Below, piece by piece: positions 24,192 through 33,729 of a DNA stretch of 64,000 nt. The notes beneath the pieces are model-generated. The model was given only the letters and a program-made list of their open reading frames with translations. It made no database searches and was not told where the DNA came from. This DNA comes from Anthostomella pinea (taxonomy: Eukaryota; Ascomycota; Sordariomycetes; Xylariales; Xylariaceae), in assembly GCA_963556695.1 (NCBI GenBank), contig CAUWAG010000004.1:2480001-2544000 (forward strand), given 5' to 3'. Position 1 is the first letter of the stretch, and the number at the start of each line of letters is the position of its first letter. The position numbers were made by a program, and so were the translations under genes.

Positions 24192-25634
24192 TACGCCGTA
24201 TCACGACTCAAGCGGCGGATAATCAACTCCAGCTCTTTACGCATTGATCCAGGTGTTGCGGCATCCGAGTGCGAGGCATGACCTCTTCAGGATGGATTCC
24301 TGCGATAGAGTGGCATTTTTTGCCCCCCAAAAGACACTCCTTCCATTCCTTTACAGCCTTTGTATTCACTGCGACGACTCATCATCGGTGCGTTTTCACC
24401 GACCACGGATACGATGACGAACATTACGACTTGATTCTTGACTGTTATTAAATGCCGCCAAGGCCGTGTAAATGCTTCACGATTTGACGCGTCGCATGGT
24501 GGATCATAATTCTTCGAGATGAGATTCTCTCCAACTTCTTTTACGCTGAGAACAATGAGACACTCGACCGACGGAAAGACTCCCGCCTATCACGACTTCT
24601 AGGCGGGTAATGTTCATGACCGAGGCAGCTTTGTTTTACTCTATTGATCACATCCACCAGTCCCAGCCTTGCTCGCGAAGCAGGCGGGCTGGTGGCACAC
24701 TCTACATTTTCTAGCTTACGATATGATGAAATGACCCATTTCCTTCTCTCCACCAAAAGGTGCGGTGTCACTGGGCGTGTGTTGGAAATGCCTACTCTGG
24801 TATCATGGTCACGAACTCGACGACGGATTAAAAGCTATCTGCTTGCTTGATACACAATGAATTAGATACTTAGGGTTACAATGGTATCACATGTTCAGCC
24901 GTAAAAAGGCTCGCCCTCTGCTCCTCGAAGCCTTATGGAATCGTGCACATGGATAGCACCACACCTCAGGAGGTAGTATCCCATGACATAGCTCGTCATC
25001 CTCGATCGTTGTGATCCCGTACCCGCGGTCATTCATCCTGTAAACGTCAAGGGTTGCCCAAGCGAGCACTCTCCTCTCATCTCGTCCATGGTAGCTCCCT
25101 CTAGCCCACTGGAGTAGGCCCAAACAACTCGAGGCCATCTGTCCCGGTAGCACATCTAGCCCGTGCGACCTGGTGGCTTCCAAGCTGTTGCCAGACAAAC
25201 CTAACGTACACTTACACTCTGATGGCCTTTCCTCCAGCGGACAGACAGCACTCGTTCCCCTGACGTCGTACGAAGGAGATAAGTCACCCCCAATCTGTGC
25301 AACGAGCGCTTTCATTTTGTTCCATATGCCCATTTTCGATTGTAGCTAGCAACCCGTTTCTGGCCCTATGTAGCCTAGTTGTGGATCCTTCTGAGCTCGG
25401 CTTTTGCAGGTCTTCCTAATAGGTAGTCTTAGAGAACCAGAGAGTGACACAGCAGGTGAGGGGTGTGGGTTCTTCCCATAATGCCGTGCTGGCGTTCGTT
25501 TTCTCGGCTGGCGGGACACTATGTTCGGGTCGGAGAAGATGGATAGGGGATGGGGCAGATCTATCTATATATTCTTATGTCTATCTATAATATCTATATG
25601 TCCACCGCCGGGAGTCTTTCTCCATCGGATGGCC

Positions 25635-25657
25635 AGTACGGTACGGTACGGTACGCG
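25635..25657. repeat. (GGTAC)n microsatellite
   Basis: Four tandem GGTAC-type units. Confidence 0.8.
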
Positions 25658-25999
25658 TCGAGGTGGGATGGGATAAGATACATACATCGGGCAGATGAAG
25701 GGATGAATGATGGAGGCGTGTATGCAGGCAGGCAGGCGGAAGGAAGGAAGGGCAACGGGCGATGAGGCGATGGGGAGGGCACGCCAGGCTGTGGGGCGGC
25801 TGGCTACCTAAGTTACTGCACGTCCACTATGTACCTACCGCTCCTGACACTGAAGTACACTGGAGTCGCACCGGTCGACGCGGCGGCCCGGCCTTGTGCG
25901 AGTGGTACGACGGGGTTTGTGCTTCGGGCTCTGCGCCTCTATGCCGCTATGCCTCTTGATCTTTCTTTGTCTGCCTTTGTCGACCGGGGGTGAGGTGAC

Positions 26000-26024
26000 G
26001 GGGGGGGGGGGGGGGGGGGGGGGG
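26000..26024. repeat. Poly(G) run of 25
   Basis: Twenty-five uninterrupted G residues. This is unusual for a fungal genome, and run length in such tracts is error-prone. Confidence 0.9.
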
Positions 26025-26068
26025 AGGCTTGGTTCGAGGGCTTTGGGTCGGCAGAGCAGGGCAGAGCG

Positions 26069-26092
26069 GATGGGATGGGATGGGATGGGATC
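26069..26092. repeat. (GGGAT)n microsatellite
   Basis: Four tandem GGGAT units, 45 bases after the poly(G) run. Confidence 0.85.
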
Positions 26093-26401
26093 TCGGGACT
26101 TGTCTGCCTGTCCGCTGGGTGAGGAAGCGGAAACTAACCAACTAGCTGGGGCTGCCCTGAACATTGATTACTCGCCTTTCGGGTTCGTCATGAGTTCCAT
26201 GATTTACCCTGTGGCTCCTCTGCCACTGCGTGCTGAAGCAAGCGGGTGGCCCGGCGGTAGGTGAGTGCTCGACCTGCTGCTGGGGAGATATCCGGAATAC
26301 CTATCTCGGCAGTCTAGACGCCATCGCTGATGGGATGACTCTGACAGCAGCGCGTGCGCTGTCGTTTTTCACACGCTAGGTGTCTGGACTCGGTGCTTGC
26401 C

Positions 26402-26426
26402 TAGTAGGTAGGTAGGTAGGTAGGTA
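26402..26426. repeat. (GGTA)n microsatellite
   Basis: About six tetranucleotide units, followed by short inverted copies (CTACATACCTAC) some 40 bases on. Confidence 0.85.
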
Positions 26427-27167
26427 CATGCCAACATACCTGACTACTGACCTACATACCTACTGCTACACACCCAAGGGAGTAACTACTTACTCCAGTG
26501 AACACATGCAGACGCGAGCTGTGTGTGTGTGTATATATGTGTAAGGTATTGCCCGCTCCCAATGTGGGGAGTTCGAGTCACCGCGAGCGCCAGCCCGGCC
26601 GGCTTGCCCTTCTCGGATGGGCCAGTCAGTCAGTCAGTGGGTGCTGGTTTCACGAACTGGTGGGTTTGTGGCACTTGTTCGACTGAGCTGTTGCGCGCTG
26701 TTTGGTAGGTATTTTTTCATGGATTACCCCGTCGTCGGTGCTTGTGTTACTTACTGGCTGAATGAATGGCTTGCTTGCGGCCTGTGTTGTGCTGTGTTGT
26801 GTTGATCTTCTTTGTCCGGTGGTACTCGGCTCGAGAGGCTGGGCGGACGATGGTTTGCGGGCTGTTGAGCTGGACTCGGGGTTGGAGTTGACTGGTTTGT
26901 CTCCTTGTCTGTCTCGAGTCTGAAGGGTAGGGGAAGGGAAGAGTAAGCTAGTAGGTAGTTTTCTAAGGCATCTCACGCACAGGACCTCAGTGGGAATGTC
27001 CGCTTGTCCCCCGTCATGCCGCACATGCCGTGGAGTGGTCCGTCTCGGGAGTAGATAACGTTTTCTTGGATATGATGGGCTACCGCTAATGATCTGTACG
27101 AGTGTATACCGTGCTGGAAACAGTATAGTCAACACTCCGCATGACCTGGTGATCATCGACAGGCGCG

Positions 27168-27193
27168 GCGGCTGGTTGGGGCGGCTGGTTGGG
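27168..27193. repeat. 13-bp tandem duplication
   Basis: GCGGCTGGTTGGG occurs twice in direct tandem, just before the degenerate coding remnant. Confidence 0.75.
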
Positions 27194-27224
27194 GCGGAAG
27201 GAATACTCGCAGTAGCACGAAGCG

Positions 27225-27775
27225 CTGCTGCCCGCCGGATCATGGTGGTCCACCCCAGACTCGATCGCAAGCGCCGTCGAGACGACCAGCAACGCGTTCT
27301 GCTGCGAAATATGCGACAATTTCCCCCAAAGGCGCAGATCTGAGCAGCGGCGGCGCGTCTACACCGCAAAAGACGTTTCACGAGCCGGCCATGGTCTTCC
27401 CGTCAGCGTTGCCGGAGGACGAGCTGAGGATGCTGAAGGACTCGGCCTGTGATACGATATTTCGCCTTGGGGCTCGCCAACGGCGTTCTGCCTGTGGAGG
27501 CAAGGCCTGATGGATCGTCAGTCGACTATCGTTCCGTCGACGGCATCGTGGACCTGGGACCGAGCCACAGGAGAATGGCCGGCCCTCCTCCAATCATGGG
27601 CATTGGAGGTCAACCCGCGTCCCCCTGACAAACCCGCAGCCAGATCCATGAGGCCGTGTACGGGATTGACTACTTCGATATTGCACCACTTCTAGCAGTC
27701 AACAAAAAGGAACGAGCCGTAGCGCTCTCGCGCCCCGTTCCGAACGGCGCCCAGCATGCAGGGGTCTGAATTTTC
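27225..27775 (+). pseudogene. Degenerate coding remnant, family uncertain
   Basis: Protein-like sequence continues across shifted frames. One frame starting at ATG 27391 reads MVFPSALPEDELRMLKDSAC and so on. At a GGGG run (27469-27472) the coding sense passes to the neighbouring frame, beginning LANGVLPVEARPDGSSVDY. That frame meets a TGA at 27627-27629, then continues as QIHEAVYGIDYFDIAPLL up to a stop near 27775. Upstream of 27391 another frame (EALLPAGSWWSTPDSIASAV) also looks coding. The LANGVLPVEARPDG and HEAVYGIDYFDIAPLL pieces faintly recall the C-terminal part of ATP-grasp ligases, but that is a weak guess. Loss of one G and reversal of one CGA-to-TGA change would merge the main pieces. 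Confidence 0.38.
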
Positions 27776-28029
27776 GTAAGCGCCGACTTCTAGGTCAGGG
27801 CTTTCCACAGTTTATATTTGATCAACCCTACCCGGTGATGGTTCCGCCAGATTCTTCTTGGATCTAGGTATCAGTATATTAGATGTGTTCATCACGTGTG
27901 CCGACCGAGGACCTGATGAATGAATTCAACGTGGCGGCGTGGCCAATAAGGCAATGTCAGTTATTCCGAGAAGCTGTACTCAGCGTATTATCGAACTTCT
28001 ATCGAGGCATCCTTCGAGAGACGGCCAAG

Positions 28030-28073
28030 TACCGCCTTTTTTAAGTAATACTTGCATAGTACTCACGGACTAC
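28030..28073 (+). repeat. Inverted-repeat arm, left
   Basis: A 44-bp arm starting TACCGCC, matched by the reverse complement of the right arm at 36 of 44 positions. Six of the eight differences are transitions; at four of them this arm has TA where the other has CA, as repeat-induced point mutation would leave. Confidence 0.75.
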
Positions 28074-28197
28074 CTGTTCGCGAAGTCAGACAATTTACAC
28101 ATTAAATCCTTACCGTGTTGACGATAGATCGACGTACGACGAGGTTCCCCGGATCCTTAGAGCTAATGATGCTTAAGGATATGAGCATTGCTATCTT

Positions 28198-28241
28198 GTG
28201 GTCCGTGAGGAGTGTGTAAGTGTTGCTTAGAAAAGGCGGTA
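28198..28241 (-). repeat. Inverted-repeat arm, right
   Basis: Partner of the arm 124 bases to the left. Together they could fold into a hairpin or mark the ends of a small foldback or MITE-like element of about 212 bp. I see no clear target-site duplication outside them. Confidence 0.75.
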
Positions 28242-28806
28242 ATCGAAGACCGCAATCTGATAAACCCCTGGCTATATTTTCGTAATTTCCTTGACTCCAC
28301 AACTGAAATAAACCAAATGAATTAAGATAATGTCCAGCAGAGCTCAGACGTCGCCCGTTGACGTTCGCACGGCAACGTTACAGGGGTTTCAATTGCAACA
28401 TATATATGCTGGACAAGGACGTATATTTTCCTGATTTATATTTCTTCCACTGCTAAAGCATCATAGAAGTGTTCACTTCAGTCTCTTCTTACCCTTCAGA
28501 GTCAGTTCCAACGAGACCTCGGGCAGCATTAACCGAACACACGCAAGTCAGCTGTGACTATGTCGGCATGTCGAGGAACCAAAAGACCCGCAGCCGATGA
28601 TGGAGCGGCCTCTTCATCCAAGCGACCTTACGTCCCAGCCAACCCGAGTCTACCACCGTACGATGGCGGCAACCCTCTCACGAACAGTCAAAGACCACCC
28701 TTCCTCGGCAGACTTGCATCACCACACTCGCAGCTGATCAAGGAGCTCTCAATCCAGATCGCCGAGAAAATCAAACTCAGCGCCGTGATGGCGCTACGTA
28801 AAGAAC

Positions 28807-28819
28807 AAGAAGAAAGGCC
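28807..28819. repeat. Target-site duplication, left copy
   Basis: AAGAAGAAAGGCC, identical to the copy at the far end of the SINE. It is part of the host reading frame (KEERP context). Confidence 0.9.
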
Positions 28820-29374
28820 GGCCGTATGGCGCAATGGTCAAATGCGCCTGGCTGTGTTCTCGTTTGTGCGGTGGGCGACGAGAACAAGTGGGTTCGAATC
28901 CTGCTACGGCCCCCTTCTGACCCGGCTTGTGCGAGTCGACAACCAGCACACGACAGTGGAGAGGGCTTCTTATTGCAGAGCCCGATAGCCAAAGGCTTGT
29001 CTCCATAACACCCACTCCTGCGAGGTTTTTCCCCTTGTGGTTTCCCTCGCCAGCAGATAACAAACACCTGCTTCATCCACCAATGCGACATATATCGAAC
29101 GGCTATTGGGACGATATGTACACCAGAGGACTGAGGTCCACTGGGTCGCTTTGTCACTAGACAGGAGGTTTTTCTGACGGAATCGTGTTTGGTATTGACT
29201 AAAACCATCTGGAACACTCCAGGTTGGTACCGCTACAGCGAGGATGGGCTCGTGCGCGGATTTGAATGTATCTAGACTGACACCTCTACAACCTTGCGAT
29301 GCAATGGCACTGGGAGGCGTGGTTTGCCCTGCTGAGGGACTGCACCCACGATAAATATAATCAAAATCAAATCA
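28820..29374 (+). mobile_element. tRNA-derived SINE retroelement
   Basis: A 555-bp insertion between perfect 13-bp direct repeats. Its 5' end is tRNA-like: a Pol III box A match (TGGCGCAATGG, 28827-28837) and a perfect box B (GGTTCGAATCC, 28891-28901). The first bases (GCCGTA) pair with TACGGC after box B, as an acceptor stem would. A strong hairpin (GTTCTCGT / ACGAGAAC, 28856-28885) replaces a normal anticodon arm. A tRNA-unrelated body follows, and the 3' end is A-rich (ATAAATATAATCAAAATC). Promoter, A-rich tail and target-site duplication together are diagnostic of a SINE mobilised by a LINE reverse transcriptase. No protein is encoded. Confidence 0.87.
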
Positions 29375-29387
29375 AAGAAGAAAGGCC
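29375..29387. repeat. Target-site duplication, right copy
   Basis: Perfect 13/13 match to the left copy. The host coding frame resumes directly after it. Confidence 0.9.
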
Positions 29388-30465
29388 ACAGCTGGAGGAT
29401 CCCAGAGACGAGGTGGAACTTACAGTGGAACTCCTTAGCATGCATGATACCATCGTGAGGCTGGCTGGCGAGCTGGGCCAGGAGTTTTTCGAGGAGCACC
29501 AGCACAGACCGGCGCTTGGGGGTTTTTACGACACCTGGTTGAAGTTAACTCCGCCGCGCCTGCTTCTTGAGCCGCGAGACGAAGATGAGGAGGACGAAAG
29601 TACGGGAGAAGGTCAGGATGGAGATGGTGATGATCCATTCAGCTTCCCGAATAACGACAATCCGTTAGACTCCCTTGCCAGTGGCCTTCCCCTAAACAAC
29701 AAGAACGCACCCGTGACGGAGGTTTGTGCCGCCATACCTTGAATGTCGATTCTCAAGACCAGCTTGTCTAACAGACGCTTTTAGAAACCACCAGAGGGCC
29801 CAGACCAGGTAAAGACTCGCTGTCGCTGCCAGGGCGTCTCAAATAAGGCATCGTGCAAGAACAGTGCCTGCAGCAAATGGGGCTACGGCTGCACCGACTG
29901 CTCCTGCGGCGCGTCGTGTGAGAACCCCTTCACCGTGGTGAACATGGAGCGCATCTTCGGAGCTGCCAGCCCGCATATCAAACCTCATCCGTGCTTCGCG
30001 TCCTGGATGCGCAAGCGGCCTTGGGCATTCAAGGGGGTGGACCCCGAGTATCTGTTCAAGGAGATATACTCCGAGATGGCTGCAGAGGGCATTGCAGACT
30101 TCGACGAGGATATCGCGAAGTGGAAGAAGTCCTGGGACAGGATCAGCAACAACACTGCACCTCAGCACGCCGCCGCCATGCTCAAGCTCAAACGGGAACT
30201 CCTGCGCCGGGTACTTGGCACGACCTCCAAGAGCGGCCGCCCTGACGATGAGTGGTGGTTCTCGTTCTGCCGGCGTGGAAACGGCCCGCTTGGATCGTGG
30301 CAGCAGGACAGCTGCACCTCGCACTGCCCGGCCTGCAATGAGTGCAATAACTGGCGGGAGTGACACTGCGGGAAGTGCAACAAGTGCACATATGGAATCA
30401 GCATCCCGTGTCAAGGCTGCGGCGGCGTTTCCAACATGTATCATGATGATGTGATGCGGAGGTAA

Positions 30466-31248
30466 TGCGTTCCCTTCGAGGCGATGCACCTAGGCGAACT
30501 TTTGGCACATGTGTTGTCCCTACAAGGGCCCATGGGCGTCGGCCTCGCATAGGAAGCTTCTGTGTATGGTACTGTATGTCAAAGAGCACATCGAATCGGT
30601 AGACCAAGCTGAATGTGCCTGATAAAGCGCGGAGGGCCTCTAAGTCAATACCTGCTATATTCAACTTACTGTTCCCGTATTAGCATTTGACGTAGGTGAT
30701 TCCCGTCGTCGACAATTTCCTCACTAATACGCTAGGTACACATCATGGCTCGAAGCATGTAGCCAAAGGGCTAGTTCAGGAACCATACTATGAAATTTAA
30801 GAGTGGTCTGTATTGGAAGAGGAATAAGGATAGCTGATAGAGGTACTATCCTATTTAGATAGATGGGAAAGGGACCTCTGACAGCTATTACATGTGATCC
30901 CACAGGATGACTCACAGCAACACGACAAGGCTAAATACGCCACTGTTATGATTTGACACATACAGCTTCTACTTAACGCCCAATGAATCAACCTGACGTG
31001 AAGCATAACAGTGCGCATCATATCACCCCTCTACGCCTATTTCCTCTCTGTGCTCTGTCTATCTTCACCTGTATCTTCAGCCAATCAACTGTGCGCGTGA
31101 TGTTGCATTGCATGTCAGCGCGCGGAGAACCGATGATCTACATCATCGCTATCGCCGTCGAATGAGTTGGTCAAAAAGCTGTACAGCCAGTCTATCTGTA
31201 GGAAACAAATGCTCATCGCATTCCGAACATTTCGCCTCATCTGAAACC
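30466..31248. other. Intergenic
   Basis: No gene seen. The right end is the promoter and leader of the MFS transporter. Confidence 0.55.
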
Positions 31249-33321
31249 ATGTCCGAAGTCAAGCCTACAAGTCCCTCGCCCCCGTCCCCGTCGGCGGACG
31301 TCGAGAAGGGCATAGAACCGAGCAGCCCCTCCAAGCTTCCCGACGTCGATGACATGCGCAAACATGTAATCAACAACGACCCCGACGAGGCCTTAAAGCT
31401 CGTCGCCGCCCACGGCGGAGAGGCCATCGTGCTAACGCCCGAGGTGGAACGCAAGCTGCTGCGGAAGATCGACCTTCACATAATGCCCCTCCTGTGCATC
31501 GTCTACGGACTCAACTACCTCGATAAGACGACGCTGTCGTACGCGTCCGTGATGGGGATCAAGGTGAGCTGCGCCATAGCCTTGAGAATGAATAACTTGC
31601 TCAATGTGCCATATGTAGAACGATATTCATATCGGAGGTGAGTCCTGAGACCGAAGACACGCACGCAACCGAGCCCCCTTCTGACAGGTCCGGGCTGTCA
31701 GTAACGCAGTACAACTGGATAGCATCGATATTCTACTTTGGGTACTTATTCTTCGAATGGCCGACAAACCGCCTCCTCCAGCGCCTTCCCCTGGCCAAGT
31801 ACTCTGCCTTCAACGTCGTGATGTGGGGGTTGACACTTTGCTGCATGGCCGCGGTGAAGGTAAGTCAAACCCGTATACCAGAACTCACACAACACACCAC
31901 ACCACACAACACAACACCACTAACCCGCGCACGGAAACAAGAACTTCGCCGGCGCAATTACGGTGCGCTTCTTCCTCGGCGCCTTCGAAGCCGCCGTGAG
32001 CCCGGGCTTCGCCCTGTTCACCTCGCAGTGGTACACGGTGCGCGAGCAGGGTGCGCGCGTCGGCTGGTGGTTCAGCTTCAACGGCTGGGGCCAGATCGTC
32101 GGCGGCTGCGTCGCCTACGGCATCGCCGTCGGCACCGCTCGCAACCCCTTGCTCATCAAGGGCTGGCAGCTCGTCTTCCTCGTCACCGGGTTCGCGACCG
32201 CGCTCGTGGGCGCGCTGTTTTTTTGGTTTATGCCCGACAGCCAGCTCAACGCGCGCTTCCTGACGCCGCGGGAGCGCGTCCTCGCTGTTGAGCGCATCCG
32301 CGTCAACCAGCAGGGCGTGGGCAATAAGCACTTTAAGTGGTACCAGGCGCGCGAGGCGCTGACGGATCCTATGATCTGGGCTTTTGTGCTTTATAGTGCC
32401 TTTTGTTCGATTCCTAATGGTATGGTGATGGACGAACGATCTGTGGGTTTTCGTGGTGCTGATTGTTGGATAGGGGGCATGTCCAATTATTTCTCGCAGT
32501 TGATTGTTTCGTTCGGTTTCACGAACAACCAATCGTTGCTTTTGGGAGCGCCAGGTCAGTGCCAATCATACTTGTTTACCCCTTGATACTACGTGTGTTT
32601 CTTGAAGCCTCTAGTTTGACATTGGCTGACTCGCCAATGGTGAAGGCGGAGCTGTTCAGATCATCACGCTGCTCGTGTGCGGACACTTGGGCGACCGATT
32701 CCGAAACCGCATTGTAAGTGCAACTCACATGAGTTATCATGCAAACATGCTGATAGATATGAAGTTGTTCTCTGCTAGCGGTGTTCTCCTGGCCATCCTC
32801 GGCTTATTCCTCATCCGCCTCCTGCCCCTCGAGAATAGGGGCGGGCGACTGGCTGGGTACTACCTGTACCAATCATCATCGACTGGCTTCGTGGCACTGC
32901 TGGGGCTCATCTCTACTAACGTGGCCGGCTGGACGAAGAAGACTACTTCAGCTGCGATGTACTTGATCGCGTACTGTGTTGGCAATGTGAGTAACTTCAA
33001 CCCTATTTCCTGGCCCCTGAATCCTTCAGGCAGAAGGCAGTGTGCCACTACTTGGAACAACTGGTCACTGAGACGTGCAAGATTATCGGACCGCAAGTGT
33101 TCAAGTTGGGAGACGCGCCGTCCTACCACAGCGCGATCACCACCGTGCTTGTGTGCATGTGCATCGCGTTCGCCCACCTTATCTTCATCTACTTCTGGTG
33201 TAGGCGGCAAAACAGCATCAAAGCGACTATTCGCGGGGGTCTCGGACATGGGAAGGTTGAGGGTCAGGAGTTCATGGACCTGACTGATCGTGAGAACCCC
33301 GAGTTCATCTACAGTCTATGA
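31249..33321 (+). CDS. MFS transporter, allantoate/Dal5 permease family
   Basis: Plasma-membrane permease of the anion:cation symporter branch, which in fungi takes up allantoate, nicotinate, pantothenate and other small carboxylates. Eight exons: 31249-31563, 31619-31637, 31702-31859, 31942-32419, 32474-32554, 32646-32713, 32765-32996 less its last ten bases (true end 32986), 33082-33321. They give 526 residues. A polar cytoplasmic N-terminus of about 75 residues is followed by LLRKIDLHIMPLL and LNYLDKTTLSYASVMGIK, the usual family entry into helix 1. Then come QYNWIASIFYFGYLFFEWPTN, a long run of hydrophobic helices, the central loop around MPDS, and a basic tail. Exon 2 is only 19 nt. The acceptor at 31701 was preferred to the nearer one at 31687 because only it keeps frame. 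Substrate unknown. Confidence 0.9.
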
Positions 33322-33729
33322 GCGACCGGGAGCTATGTCGATTTGTACGGGGTCCTGTGGTGATGAGTGTACCTTGACAAAAGATGGGTTTACGAAGCAT
33401 TGAGAGGTTGCAATGCTGCTCATTACTGGGGCATCTCGAGTTTGGTCGGCAATTGGAAAATCCCTTTCCATTCACCCACAGACAAGTAATGCCTACATCC
33501 TCGTCCAGGGGTTGGTTTGTTGATGGTACTGTGGACCTTGTTAGAACCACATAGCGAGCCAGTTAGGATAAAGGCAACTCCAGAAAATGCTCAAAGTCGT
33601 ATACAGATGGATGGCCTGGCGCTGTTCTCAAGCGATGCTTAGGACGCCTCTCATATCGAAACTCCCGTTTCCCACAGCAGTATGTTCCTGTGCGTTCCAA
33701 GTTCTACTTCTGCTTGCGCCCAGTTCGCC
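33322..33729. other. Convergent intergenic
   Basis: Short tail-to-tail spacer between the permease and the mannosidase. No gene seen. Confidence 0.6.

Larger units (their letters stand above)
24192..27220. other. Repeat-rich intergenic region downstream of stuA
   Basis: No supported gene. It holds many simple repeats and one homopolymer, listed separately. A minus-strand 148-codon ORF with a true ATG (24887-25333) has no recognisable features. Confidence 0.5.
28560..30465 (+). pseudogene. Cysteine-rich (CXC-like) gene disrupted by a SINE and a TGA
   Basis: Exon 1 starts at ATG 28560 with a basic, nuclear-signal-like N-terminus (MSACRGTKRPAADD). It runs in frame to 28819, is broken by the SINE, and resumes in the same frame at 29388 (QLEDPRDEVELTVELL) to 29721. 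A 63-nt intron (donor GTTTGT, branch CTAAC, acceptor TTTTAG) leads to exon 2 at 29785. Exon 2 has a cysteine cluster (CRCQG, then ASCKNSACSKWGYGCTDCSC, then CENPF) resembling zinc-binding CXC domains of the MSL2/tesmin kind. A second cluster reads SCTSHCPACNECNN. A TGA at 30361-30363 interrupts it; the frame continues with more cysteines ([15 protein letters not shown]) to TAA at 30463. Uninterrupted length would be about 424 codons. Function unknown; nucleic-acid binding is inferred. Confidence 0.75.

Noticed and set aside
24887..25333. 148-codon minus-strand ORF with true ATG
   Set aside because: No recognisable motif, no neighbouring exon and no compositional signal; left as unsupported.
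26650..27381. 243-codon minus-strand ORF
   Set aside because: Starts with GTG, low-complexity Ser/Thr/Arg content, and antisense to the better-supported coding remnant.
28820..28910. Functional tRNA gene
   Set aside because: Boxes A and B and acceptor pairing exist, but there is no normal anticodon arm. The sequence is the 5' head of a longer insert flanked by a target-site duplication.
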